Part shown: positions 50,304 through 61,900 of the stretch, piece by piece
Layout: each line of letters opens with the position of its first letter
How positions within the stretch are numbered: the first letter of the stretch is position 1
DNA from: Medicago truncatula
Taxonomy: Eukaryota > Streptophyta > Magnoliopsida > Fabales > Fabaceae
Length of the DNA: 64,000 nt
Reading direction: 5' to 3'
Assembly (NCBI RefSeq): GCF_003473485.1
Contig: NC_053045.1
Coordinates: 54,416,494 to 54,480,493 of the forward strand
Translations under genes and position numbers: made by a program
Notes under the pieces: generated by a model
The model's input: only the letters and a program-made list of their open reading frames with translations
What the model was told of the DNA's origin: nothing
Databases searched by the model: none

Positions 50304-50788
50304 ATAATTGGATTGAGTCCAGGGTGGAGGCCCTGAAGACTGAATTAGACTCCTTATCAAAGTGAAGTTGGAAACTAGATTTAAAGGGTGTATTGACTTG
50401 TGATACCTTACAAGGGTTAGAGGTTCATATATGGTCCAAAGACTTAGGATATGATGGCCGAAGGAAGTAGATGGTAACTCAGTTTATTTCCACTTAAGCC
50501 ACTGTTTTTTTTCCTTTCTTGTTCTTTATTTTTCCCTTGATAAAAAAAAAAAAAAAAAAAAAAGAGGTAAATATAAACGTTACAGTCTTCAACGGTAACG
50601 TATTAGAGTGGGCATCTAGATAGTTAATTCAAAAAATAAATGGCATCACTCACTATGATGTGATAATAGGCATAACGGACAAATCAACATTTTGAATTCA
50701 AAAAACACAACACAAGAGAACAGAAACTCCTCTGTATAACATCTCTCTCACACACACAACCCAACTCAATTCACAACACAACACAACA
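50304..50788. other. Upstream region of the DUF936 gene
   Basis: Intergenic DNA with a 22-base A run at about 50541-50563, then a leader rich in CA and CT just before the start codon. No clear TATA box. Confidence 0.45.
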
Positions 50789-53468
50789 ATGGCTTCACTA
50801 ACACCAGGCCTAATCCTCAAACTCCTCCAAGCAATGAACACCGATACACGTGTCACCGGCGACCACCGTTCTCCTCTTCTCCAACTCATTGGAATTGTCC
50901 CCGCTTTATCCAGCTCCGATCTCTTTTCAAACGAAGGCTTCTACCTCAACCTCTCTGATTCTCTCAACTCCACCTACGTTCTTCTCTCTCACCCTGACAC
51001 CGATCTCATCCTCAATAATCGTCTTCAATTAGGCCAATTCCTCTACGTTGATCGCTTCCATTTCCATTCCCCTCTTCCTTCTGTCACCAACATTCGTCCT
51101 CTACCCACTCGTCATTCCTTCGTCGGAACACCAGAACCACTTGTAGCTCGTATTTCACCTACCACTCGTCATTTCACCATTCAACCATTATCAGATTCAG
51201 ATGATCCTCTTTCTTTGTATCTCTCCACCAACACACCACAATCTCCGGTTCAGATCAATCAACAACAACAACAGAAGATCAACAATGTTCATTCACGGCA
51301 ACCACTTGCTCCACGAGATAATTTACCAACGCCTAAGAGATTTTCATCTCCGGCAACTGCTAAACGATCACAATCTGCAGGGAAGTTTGGTAAAGTTTCT
51401 GCTGAGAGAGATCCATCTCCGGCGGGGAAGATGAAGAGATCTTCTTCACCGGTTCCGTCCAAATGTGTGGTTCCGAGTTTGGTTTCTGCTCGTGAGGAGA
51501 ATCGGAAGGTTTCACGTGAGGCGGCCATTATTGTTCCCTCCAGGTATAGACAGCCCTCTCCGACGGCAAGGAAGCAGCCTTCGCCGAATCCTAGAAGAGC
51601 TTCAATTTCTCCGGGGAGAAGGTTGTCCGGGGGAATCAAGTTTTCGCCAGCGGTTGGAGATTCCACTGCAAAGAAGAAGATGGTAGCTGGGATTTCTAAG
51701 ATTTCTGATATGTTGGCTGGGTCGGCCAAGACAACAAGAAAGAATTGGGATGAACACAATGTTGAAGGTGAAGCTAAAGAAAAGAGTGTTGGTTCTAAAA
51801 CTAGGGTTGATTCTCAATTAATCTTGCGTACTCAGGTAAATAAACATCAAATTTAAATGCTAATTTTGTTTATATATGGCATGAATTAATTAATGGATGC
51901 TGAATTGAAATTCAAATCAGATGTTATGAATTTAGATTGAGCTAAGAATGGAAATATTTAATGTGATTTGTATTGAAGTGATTCTAATATTTATTTTTTT
52001 TGGCAGGTTGCAATGTCAAGGAGATTGAGTGATGTGAAAAGCCGAAAATCAGATGACAATGATTCTTCTTCTGTGGATGAGAATACTATAGACTCTTCTC
52101 CTCAAAGTTGTTTGGATTTAGAGAAACCCAAGTTTGCAGGTTTAGGTGGCATTACAATTCATGAAAAGAAATGGACTGATGGAAGTGTTCCTCTTGATGC
52201 TGTGTCTGGCAAACTTTCAAGGCTTGGAAAGGTATTAATTTTGGAAATTTAACATTCATTTCTAGTGGCCTTCTACTAATATGGAAATCATGCACAGGTA
52301 TGATATAAACAGATTGTGCCACCACTACAAATTGCAGTGTGATTGAGTGTTTAAGCATTAGAAATGATAGGTTTATAGATGATATATAGCCTGGTTGGGT
52401 TCTTATAACCTTGAATTGACCATTATTTTGCTGTTTTTTTGCTCTATTTGATTTGAAGGCAAATTTGATTAAAGTTTTTTTTTAATTTCTTTTTTTATTG
52501 TGAACTGAATCCAGGATGCAATGGAAAGGAAAGCTCTTGCTTCTGCAGCTGCTGCTGCAGCATTAGAAGAGGCCAATGCCACTGAATGTATAATAAGAAA
52601 TTTAAGGTAACGATTTCCTTTGACCTGGTTTTAAATATTGGAACCGAGTCTTTTATATATCAAAGTTGAAGTCCATTGGCATTGTTTTTATTTTATTTAA
52701 ACTTCAACTTAATGGTCCATTTTCCATTCAAGGGTTTAAAATTCATAACTTTGTTCTTTCTGCCTTAATGGTCCTCTTTAATGGCTGACATGAATTTTAC
52801 TTTCTTTTAATGTTCTTTCTGCCTTCTTCAGCATGTTTTCAGACCTTTGCTCTGTGTGTAAAGCCAAAAATCCTTTGCCAACCATAGACAAGTTTTTTAG
52901 CATCTATGATGATGTCCTAAGATCAATCGCAATGACAGAATCTGTTGCTAATAGTCATGATGACAGTATTCCAACATGTCAATCTAAGTCCATCTCTCTT
53001 TGGGTTGAAGCTGCTTTGGCCACTGATCTTCAGATAGTATCCCTTCTAACTGAAAATGACATAAACACTCCATCAGAACTTCCGAAAAGGCTGTCAAGAC
53101 CACACTCTCTTAGCACGTCTAAGAGTCAAGGAAATGGAATGAAAGAAACACTGGAGCTTGGAACAAGTTTACTGTCAGAGATGCAAATGTGGTTTTTACG
53201 CTTTGTTGAAGAATCCCTTGAAGCAGGATTTAAAGTGTTTGGAGAGAGTGCTAATGGTGGGAAGAAAGCATTGCCTCTGGATGGTGGCTCCATTGCTATT
53301 GTTTTGTCGCATTTGAAGCGAGTAAATGCATGGTTGGACCGCGTAGTTTCTAAAGGGAACCACTCATTGACAGATAAGATCGAGAAATTAAAGAGAAAAA
53401 TCTATGGTTTTGTTATCCAGCATGTAGGATCAACTTTTGATAACAAAGCTTCCCTTGCTTCATCCTGA
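50789..53468 (+). CDS. DUF936 family protein, 666 aa
   Basis: Four exons, 50789-51835, 52007-52231, 52515-52606 and 52832-53468, all GT-AG and in frame. The N-terminal DUF936 region reads [66 protein letters not shown]. The middle (about residues 165-350) is Ser/Pro/Arg-rich and looks disordered, with repeated SPxxxKR-type basic patches that would suit microtubule or nucleic acid binding. The C-terminal exons form a helical region with an Ala-rich stretch ([15 protein letters not shown]) and a conserved block near [20 protein letters not shown]. The family is plant-specific. Some members (CORD proteins) have been linked to cortical microtubule organisation, which is the best guess here but is not proven by the sequence. 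Confidence 0.9.
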
Positions 53469-54801
53469 ATTCTTTTTGTTTTCTTATTTTACCCATGGAT
53501 GTTGATATTGTGATGAAAGGAAGAACTTCTTCTATCTTCAAAAAGTCTGTTTTGCTAGCTTATTGTATCAAGGAACCACCGTAATTTCTAGTTTGATTAA
53601 TTACTATTGTATTGAACAAACCATGATGTCTCAATGGTTAAATTTAGAGCTTGTTTGTCAATGTGGTACTTTCTATTGGGAAAATTACAATTTTTCGGTT
53701 TCTTTTCTTTAAGAAACTATCATGTATCTGTGTATTTCCATTAATTGATTTAATTTTTATAGATGAATGAAATACACATGTTTATTGAAGTAAGTTTTTC
53801 TGATCAAACATAAGAGTATGTAAGTTTCTTCAATCAAATCCCCAATTGCATGCTGTATGTTTCTTAAAGGTTTAGAGCAGCATTCGGTCGGATCCTTGAA
53901 GAGATACATTCCATTATAATCACAAAAGAAAGAGACGATTTTTTTGTTAAATAGGATTTTGAAATAAAGTGTTTAGATTAATTCATTGAAGAATTACACA
54001 ATCCAATTAAAATAGTTGCAAACTATGACTAAGTAAAAGCTAGAGAATGAGGAAAATGTAAATTAACTCAAGAACGCCTTTTTTTTTTTTTTTTTAAATG
54101 TCTCTTAGCTCACAAATTGAGTTACCCATGTGAGATTTAAAGACACAAATTACAAGTTTACAATGTCAAATCTTTCAAGCCATGGTCTAAGATTCACCAC
54201 TTTGATAAATTGTCATATTTGAAAATCACTTGAAATATGAATGACTCGTAACGTTGTTTAAAAATAGAAGATCGTACTCATGTTTGCTCTCACGCAGATT
54301 ATGATCTAATTAGTGTGAGTTTGACAAAAAGAAAAGGGAACAAATATGATTTATTTTGCGAGACACTATTGGTTTTATCTTGTTTTCCTGAATTAATATG
54401 TGTTAGATCACCATTTCACACGTTGTAGTGCCTAATGAGGATGTCTGCAAACTTCTACTTTTCACATGTATTGAAATCGTTATTGAAATTTTAGGTAATT
54501 TTGAAGTATCGATCCACATCTATCTACCATAGATTGTCTATAGATAAGTGATCTATGTTACAATATCTCATGTTTCACACACAAAAATTATAGGTTTAGG
54601 AAAAAACCTAGTATTTCATTGTGTTTTGTTTATATTGTTTTTAACTAAATTTATCATAATTTTTATAAATCTATAATGTTCTCAAATTTTATTACGGTAA
54701 CAAAATATGTACTTTTAGTTTAGAACCATACAAATATCGCGTAAAGAAATGCACATAAGTCTTGTCATATGTTTAATTGCACATTCGATCTCTCTAGTTT
54801 A
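53469..54801. other. Intergenic downstream of the DUF936 gene
   Basis: Probable 3' UTR to about 53700, then AT-rich DNA with a T-run at 54079 and nothing recognised. Confidence 0.45.
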
Positions 54802-54810
54802 TTAAATTTC

Positions 54811-55073
54811 GGGTTAATGGTGTTTTAGCCCCTGTAATATAGGTCATTTTTTGTTTTCCCCCTGTAAAATAAATTTTTTTATTTACCTCTGTAAATTTTT
54901 TTTTTTTGGAATATCCCCCTAATAGGTCATAGAAAAAAAGATAAAGTCGTTTTTTTATGACCTATTAGGGGGTATTCCAAAAAAAAAATTATAGGAGGTA
55001 AATCAAAAAAAATATTTTACAGGGGGAAAACAAAAAATGACCTATATTACAGGGGGTAAAGCACCATTAACCC
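54811..55073. mobile_element. Fold-back MITE, 263 bp, with perfect 9-bp target duplication
   Basis: The arms of about 115-120 bp are nearly perfect inverted copies. The left starts GGGTTAATGGTGTTTTAGCC and the right ends ACCATTAACCC. The inner arms share CCTGTAATATAGGTCATTTT, TTTTCCCCCTGTAAAATA, ATTTACCTC and CCCCCTAATAGGTCATA. The flanks are TTAAATTTC at 54802-54810 and 55074-55082. It is non-coding and of Mutator-like type by the 9-bp duplication. Confidence 0.85.
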
Positions 55074-55082
55074 TTAAATTTC

Positions 55083-57129
55083 TAGTTTATTAAATTTACG
55101 AAAATAACCCTCCTTGTTTAGAATATAACTCATATGTTTAATTGTACATTCGATCTCTCAATTCATGTTTTTTACCCTAAAAATGGTGACTTTTTGGCTC
55201 GAATGATAGGTAAATTTTGGTCTCAGTACTAATATTTTGTCTTTAGATTCAACAATGGAGCAATAAATCATCTTGTTTTGACATAATAATCACAATTTTT
55301 ATAGTAAAAATTATGCGTTGGACCAAAATTACGACAAACGTGAAAATAAACAGACAAAAAAGTTATTTTAAAATAAAGAGACTATATTGTAACAAAAAAA
55401 TAGAGAGACTATTTATGTGAGCTTAATAAAATATAGGATTAAAAAGGTCCAATTACGCCGTTTAAAAAAAAGTGCAAGTCAATTATTTATTTTTTTTTTA
55501 AACAAGTCAAAAATATATCTATATTCATTGGTAATTTGAAAATGCGAGATGTGTGCACCCGTCGGATTTTTGATTCAAATGTTTGTATAAAAAAAAAACT
55601 TCATACAATGATTTTTTCCGGTTCGAAAACTTATCTAATGCGTAGGTTCTAGGTTGGTACTCTCCCTAAAAAAGGTTAGAAATCTCTAAAAAGAAAGTAT
55701 TTTGTCTTTTTTTTTGGAAAAAGAAAGTTTTTTGTCGATAATTGATCCAAAATACATTTTTTATGTAAAGGGAAACAAAATACCTTATCAGTAGTAAAAG
55801 ATAAATAATCAAAGGAAACAGATAAAAACAAGTTTTTAATTGCTTAGTTATTAATTTTTCGATTCTTTTCTATTTATCTTTATTACTATTATTTTAGATA
55901 TCTTTCTACTTTTTCCGTCAAAAAAAAGTTTTTCTATTTTTTATAATTCTAATTAAGGAATTTTTTTTTTACAAAATTCTAATTAAGGAGTTAACAAAAA
56001 CTAACCAATAAAATCTTTTGTGAAAACAATAATATAACATTATTCTCTTCTCTATAAAAAAACATTATTATAAAACTACGATTTAATAAATCAAGCTCAT
56101 AAATTCAAAACACTATAAAGACTATAACAATTCTAATTAAATATTGATAAACGTCATCTGAAACTCACACTTACAACTACCATTATAAATTCAAATTTAT
56201 ATAAATATATTCACCGTAACAATATCAAAATTGTCGGTGTAAACCTTGCCTACCAAACTCTGAATTCCAGTTGGGAAACTTTTCAAAGCCAAGCAACATC
56301 TTTGATTTTTAGATGAGTTTTATCTTCTTTTTTTTGAAAGATCGATGAATTTTATCTTGATACTTATTATACAAGATTGAAAAATCTCAACCAACAGCGG
56401 CTCACTGAAAAAAAAAAAATTAAAACGTGACTTTGGAGATACTTTTAATTAAAGTAAAATACGAGCAAAAATATAAAAGTTTAATAATTTTAATAAAACA
56501 ATGATTATAATTGATTGGAAATATGAACTCTTTACAACCTATATAAAAAAGTAAAATCTCTACAGATACAATGCATATTAGTTAAATCATTTTTTAAATG
56601 TTTAAAATATGATACCATCCATCCAAAAAAAAAACTAACGTATACCGCTAAATGTGATGCTGACATGGTATTCTTTAGTAAAAAGCGAAATAATAGTTCG
56701 CTATGTCATCATTACACGACTCTGTTACCATCCATCCACAAGATAAGTCGTTCTAAGTTTAAATAAAAACAAATTAGTAATTTTTAAAATGTTTAAAACA
56801 TTATACTATCATTTTTCACAAGATAAATTGTTCTAAATTTACTTAGACAAATATGTAATTTGGGTCATGTTAACTTGTGGCCTTAAGGCATAAGTTTTGT
56901 ATTGAAAAAATAACTTTTAAAACTTTCAAGACATTGAATGCACAATTTCCAAAATTAAGTTTCTACAGTTGTTTTATAAACTTGTGCTTTAAGGGCACAA
57001 GTTAACATTTCCCATGTAATTTTACAAAAAGGAACAACAAATTAATTTTCCTCTAGTATACTGTAATTATTTATTACCTTTTTATGTCATTGTCGTGATT
57101 TTTCTTTTTTGCACAACAAAATATAATTT
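55083..57129. other. Intergenic, nothing identified
   Basis: Strongly AT-rich DNA with many poly-A/T runs. No gene and no bounded element are supported. Confidence 0.45.
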
Positions 57130-57900
57130 ATATGATTTATCTCGATGGAAGAGTCATAAACTGGCTTTGGAAGGTCGTGTTATTCTCTTACATGTTGTTT
57201 TATCTACATCGATGATTTAGTTTGCTTTTGCATGTATTCTTTATAAAATTGAATCATTTGAATCTTTTCATGGGCCGGAAGTGAAGAGACTCATAAAACT
57301 TATTGTGTTGAGTGGGATAAGGTTTGCTTGCCTAGAGAAAATAATGGGTTGGAGTTCCTTAATTTAAAGACGTCTAATACTGCTTTGTCGTGGAAGTGGT
57401 GTTGGACAACGATTGACGAATAAGAGAGTTTATGGTTTTAAGTTTTATCGAATATGTATGAGGTGAAAACGAGTGTTCGGTAAGGGGGAGTAACTTAGAT
57501 TTATGTTGGTAGAAAATTGCGTTTGGAATAAAAGCAGGCGTTGGTGTACGTGGTAGTTGTTTTTGAGATCGGTTGTCAAAGACGATTGAAAATGTTAGAG
57601 ATTTCTTTATTTTGTTTTGATGAGTGGGTGGACAAAGAAGTTTTTAGGGATAGATTTATCACGACGTTCAATTTATTAATCAAGAAATAGGTATTAGTGG
57701 TAGATATGTTGGATAGAGACGAATGTCTGGGTGACGTGGGCTAGAGTTAGCATAAAAGTCTTGTCTGGAGAATTTAGTTGGAATTTTTTGGCTAACATTC
57801 CTTTGCAGGAAAATCGAAAGATCGTTTGATTTAGAATTGACTCACGTGAAGGATAATATGTCAAAGAAGTGTACCTTATATAAGAGATAACACAAGGTTT
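57130..57900 (+). pseudogene. Decayed LINE ORF2 fragment
   Basis: Broken plus-strand frames give LINE post-reverse-transcriptase patterns: LSRWKSHKLALEGRVILLH near 57138, then EWDKVCLPRENNGLEFLNLK and ALSWKWCW up to about 57405. These correspond to the LSxWKxxxLSxGGR and W..VC.PK..GGL.....N.ALL.KW.W blocks. Stops and frameshifts are present. The part after about 57450 is only loosely similar. Confidence 0.7.
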
Positions 57901-58003
57901 GCAGAAAACTTGAAAAATGGTTTTAGTTTTTTTTGGTTACTCACTTGTTATCAAAGTCTACGTGAATGATATTTTATCAAAGAAATCTACCATATAATCA
58001 TAA

Positions 58004-58173
58004 GAGTAGTGATCTATGTACAACTCTTTGGTACAACTTTGGTTTTCTCTCTTTTGATTGGTCAAAAATACTAGAGAGAGAAAAGGAAGAGAGAAAATAA
58101 GAAGATAATATGAGTATGTGAGAGAAAGTTGTCAAAAAATTGTTAGAAAATGGTTGTACAGATATCATTTATC
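58004..58173. mobile_element. Mutator-type MITE, 170 bp, with perfect 9-bp target duplication
   Basis: GAGTAGTGATC to CATTTATC, flanked by TAATCATAA at 57995-58003 and 58174-58182. It shares its core with the copies at 3138 and 49301 (TACAACTTTGGTTTTCTCTC, TTGGTCAAAAATA, GAGAGAGAAAAG, GAGTATG, TGGTTGTACA.ATATCATTT). Confidence 0.82.
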
Positions 58174-58182
58174 TAATCATAA

Positions 58183-58919
58183 ATATCGAGCATTAAGGAT
58201 TCTCCAATAAATGATTTTTCGTGAAACAAATCGACACCTCATAAGATGCCACTGATACATGAAAGCTTCACCACGATCGTTTACCAAAAAGAGATAATTT
58301 AATCAAGTGTGATTTTACTGAATTAGAGAGTCTCTTTCTGTATCAGTAAATGTCGTTTTAAGACATTACACAACATTTATATTTTGATTCCCCTCAAAAA
58401 CACATTTATACATTTTGATTGTATGTGAATGAATATTTTGTAGTATGGTCACACTTAAAAAGCAAACAACAGATAGAGCGAATAAGAAGATGCCACATGA
58501 TCCTCAATAAGTCAATACGGTGCGTTTAACTGTTAACATCTCTTCTCCATTTCTCAGCTGTACTCTATACCCAACTCGATCTCTCTGCTTCGATTCAATT
58601 CAATTCTCCACAATCACCTTCAATATCCGTTCTCTGAATTCACATCAAGAATCGATCAATACAAAATAACATTGCATGAACAAAATCACCATAGCTAGGG
58701 TTCGTTCGAGTTAATCGAACAAAATTCACAGAACTGGGGGCGAATCAGTCCCGGCTTCACGGAAGCCCCGCGGCTTCATCACCGCAGGGACTCTGGTTCC
58801 TTTTCCGTTTCTACAATGCGCCACGTGTCCGCACTCTCGCTAATCTTTCCGATTCTGTAACCGTAAGCCGTTACGCTTCCGATCTCAACCCTTCCGTTTC
58901 TCTTCCTCCTCCGCCGGTC
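58183..58919 (+). promoter_or_regulatory. Promoter and 5' leader region of the GRV2 gene, with two small upstream ORFs
   Basis: The region becomes CT-rich from about 58540 (TCTCTTCTCCATTTCTCAGC...), which suggests the leader. Two short ATG frames lie in it: 58676-58714 (12 codons plus stop) and 58816-58860 (14 codons plus stop). Neither overlaps the main start at 58920. Whether both are transcribed depends on the unknown start site. Confidence 0.5.
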
Positions 58920-61900
58920 ATGGAATCCGCCGTTAACAGAGCAATCACCTCCGCCGCTACTAATCCAACTCCTCCGCCTCTCGAAGAGCCTGAGTACCTT
59001 GCTCGTTACCTCGTTGTTAAACACTCGTGGCGCGGACGCTATAAACGGATTCTATGCATTTCTAGCGTCTCTGTTATTACTCTTGATCCTTCTACGCTTG
59101 CCGTTACCAATTTCTATGATGTTGCTACTGATTTTGAAGGTGCTGCTCCTGTTCTCAGTCGCGATGAGAATTCTATTGAGTTTAGCATTAGTGTGAGGAC
59201 TGATGGACGTGGAAAATTCAAAGCGATGAAGTTTTCATCCATGTATAGGGCGAGTATTTTGACTGAGTTGCATCGGATAAGATGGAATCGGTTGGCGCCG
59301 GTTGCTGAGTTTCCTGTGCTTCATCTTCGTCGTCGAGCTTCGCAGTGGGTTCCTTTTGTAAGTTAAAGACAGCATAATCGATACATATGCTAATTGATTG
59401 TGTGATTTATGTTAATATTGCTATGGTTAAGAGTGTATGATACTGTTTATTAGTTGTTATATATATGTTTTTACTTATGAGGTGTGAAAATAATAGAATT
59501 ATGTAATTATTAGTAATAGTATGATAGGTATACAAGGTTCTTATAATCGGGAAATTAGTCGTGTTTTATTATGTAATAAAATTCTTTCTTTATAAATAAA
59601 GTAAAGAGCGGTGAGCTGGTAAACTAATGTCTGAGTGGTTGCTTTGACAGAAATTGAAAGTAACTTATGCTGGTGTAGAACTTATTGATTCTAAATCCGG
59701 TGAGCTTCGCTGGTGCTTGGATTTTAGAGACATGGATTCCCCTGCGATTGTTCTTCTCTCTGATGCTTTTGGAAAGAAAAATGTTGATCATGGTAGTGGA
59801 TTTGTTCTTTGTCCCTTGTATGGAAGGAAATCCAAAGCTTTCCAAGCTACTTCTGGGTGCACAACATCAGCTATTATCTCTAATTTGGTATGTATGACTT
59901 CATTCAAGCTTGAAAAGTTATTCTGCTAGACATTATTCTCTCAAATTCAGTCTCATTTTGCCACGTATATAAGGAGCATCCGTTAGATGGTTTAGGAAAA
60001 TGTTACCTGTTTTGATATCAGGAATAATAACAGTGCATAAATTTTGTCGCAGACAAAAACTGCTAAATCCACTGTGGGGCTGTCCTTGTCTGTGGAAACA
60101 TCTCAAACTCTTACCGTTTCTGAGTATATAAAACAAAGGGGTAACTGGTTATAACCTGGTTTTTGTACATTACACTTTTGAAGTTTTTACTTTTCTGCTA
60201 TGAATTTATATCTTAACCTGTAATGACTAAATGTGATGCAGCAAATGAAGGAGTTGGAGCAGAAGATACCCCTTTGGGTGGTTGGTCTGTAACACGTCTG
60301 CGTTCTGCTGCCCATGGAACTCTTAATGTGCCTGGGCTGAGCTTAGGAGTTGGCCAAAAAGGTGGACTCGGTGATCATGGTGATGCTGTATCTCGTCAGC
60401 TCATTCTTACAAAGGTTTCACTTGTGGAAAGGCGTCCTGAGAACTATGAAGTAAGTGATGAATTTAATAAGTCAATTTGTTGACAGCCTGCGTTAAATGA
60501 ATTGAATAAAATCTATAATTGCTTAACAACTGAAAACATGTTAGGAATATTCATTCATCTCGAACACTTTACCTATCTATAGGAGAATGTACAGATGAGT
60601 TGTGTTCATCAATAGTTTCATTCAGACTTGAGGTGTAGTAGTTGACACAATCAATTTCAGATTAATGGATTCATTTTGCAATGCAAGTTCGTTTTTTTCA
60701 GAAGGGTCAAATTCAATGTTGAGAATTTTTACTAGAATGTATGCAGGCTGTTACTGTTCGTCCTTTATCTTCAGTGTGTGCTCTTGTTCGGTTTGCTGAA
60801 GAGCCCCAGATGTTTGCAATTGAGTTCAGTGATGGATGCCCCATCCATGTAAGTTTTTCGCATGCTACTCTAGTTTTACATTCTCACGGTATAAAATTTC
60901 TCATGCATATACCATGAATTGTAGGTCTACGCAAGCACATCTCGTGATAGCTTACTTGCAGCAGTTCATGATGCGTTGCAAACTGATGTAGGTATTCTTG
61001 GTTATGAATTGTTCTATGATTGTATGTGTCCATTGAATAACGGTGATGTGTGTCTTACGATAGTTGTTTTATCTGGTTATTTCCGAACTGAAGGAAATTA
61101 TGTTTAATAGTACTGATATTAATAGAAAGCGTCAAGTGCGTGTTTGATTTATGGTGATGTTTTTCTCAGGGTCAATGTGCTATACCTGTCTTGCCAAGAC
61201 TTACAATGCCCGGTCACCGTCTTGATCCTCCCTGTGGGAGAGTTTATTTGCAATATGGTCAACAAAAACCTGTTGCTGATGCAGAAAGTGCATCCATGCA
61301 TTTAAAACATTTAGCAGCTGCTGCCAAAGATGCTGTTGCTGAAGGTGGTTCCATTCCTGGATCTAGGGCTAAACTGTGGCGTAGAATAAGGGAGTTCAAT
61401 GCCTGTATACCATATAGCGGAGTGCCTTCAAACATTGAAGTACCAGAGGTTACTTTGATGGCCTTGATTACTATGCTTCCTGCTGCTCCAAATCTTCCTC
61501 CAGAGTCTCCTCCGCTGCCACCCCCTTCTCCTAAAGCTGCAGCTACTGTGATGGGTTTTATTGCATGTTTACGTAGACTACTTTCTTCAAGAAGTGCAGC
61601 TTCACATGTGATGTCTTTTCCAGCAGCAGTTGGAAGGATGATGGGTTTACTCAGAAATGGTTCAGAAGGTGTAGCTTCTGAGGCTGCAGGGCTTGTTGCT
61701 GTACTCATTGGTGGTGGACCTGGGGATGCAAGTGTAACAGATTCTAAAGGAGAGTGGCATGCTACAATTATGCATAACAAGTCAGTATTGTTTTCTAATC
61801 ATAGTTATATCATTATCCTTGTCAACAGATTAAAGCCCATATCAGTATCGCCATTACTGTCAATGGCTCTTGTTGAAGTGCTTGAGGCTATGATTTGTGA

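Noticed and set aside
51289..51759. A 156-codon minus-strand frame
   Set aside because: It is the antisense shadow of DUF936 exon 1.
61259..61780. A 173-codon minus-strand frame
   Set aside because: It is the antisense shadow of the large GRV2 exon.
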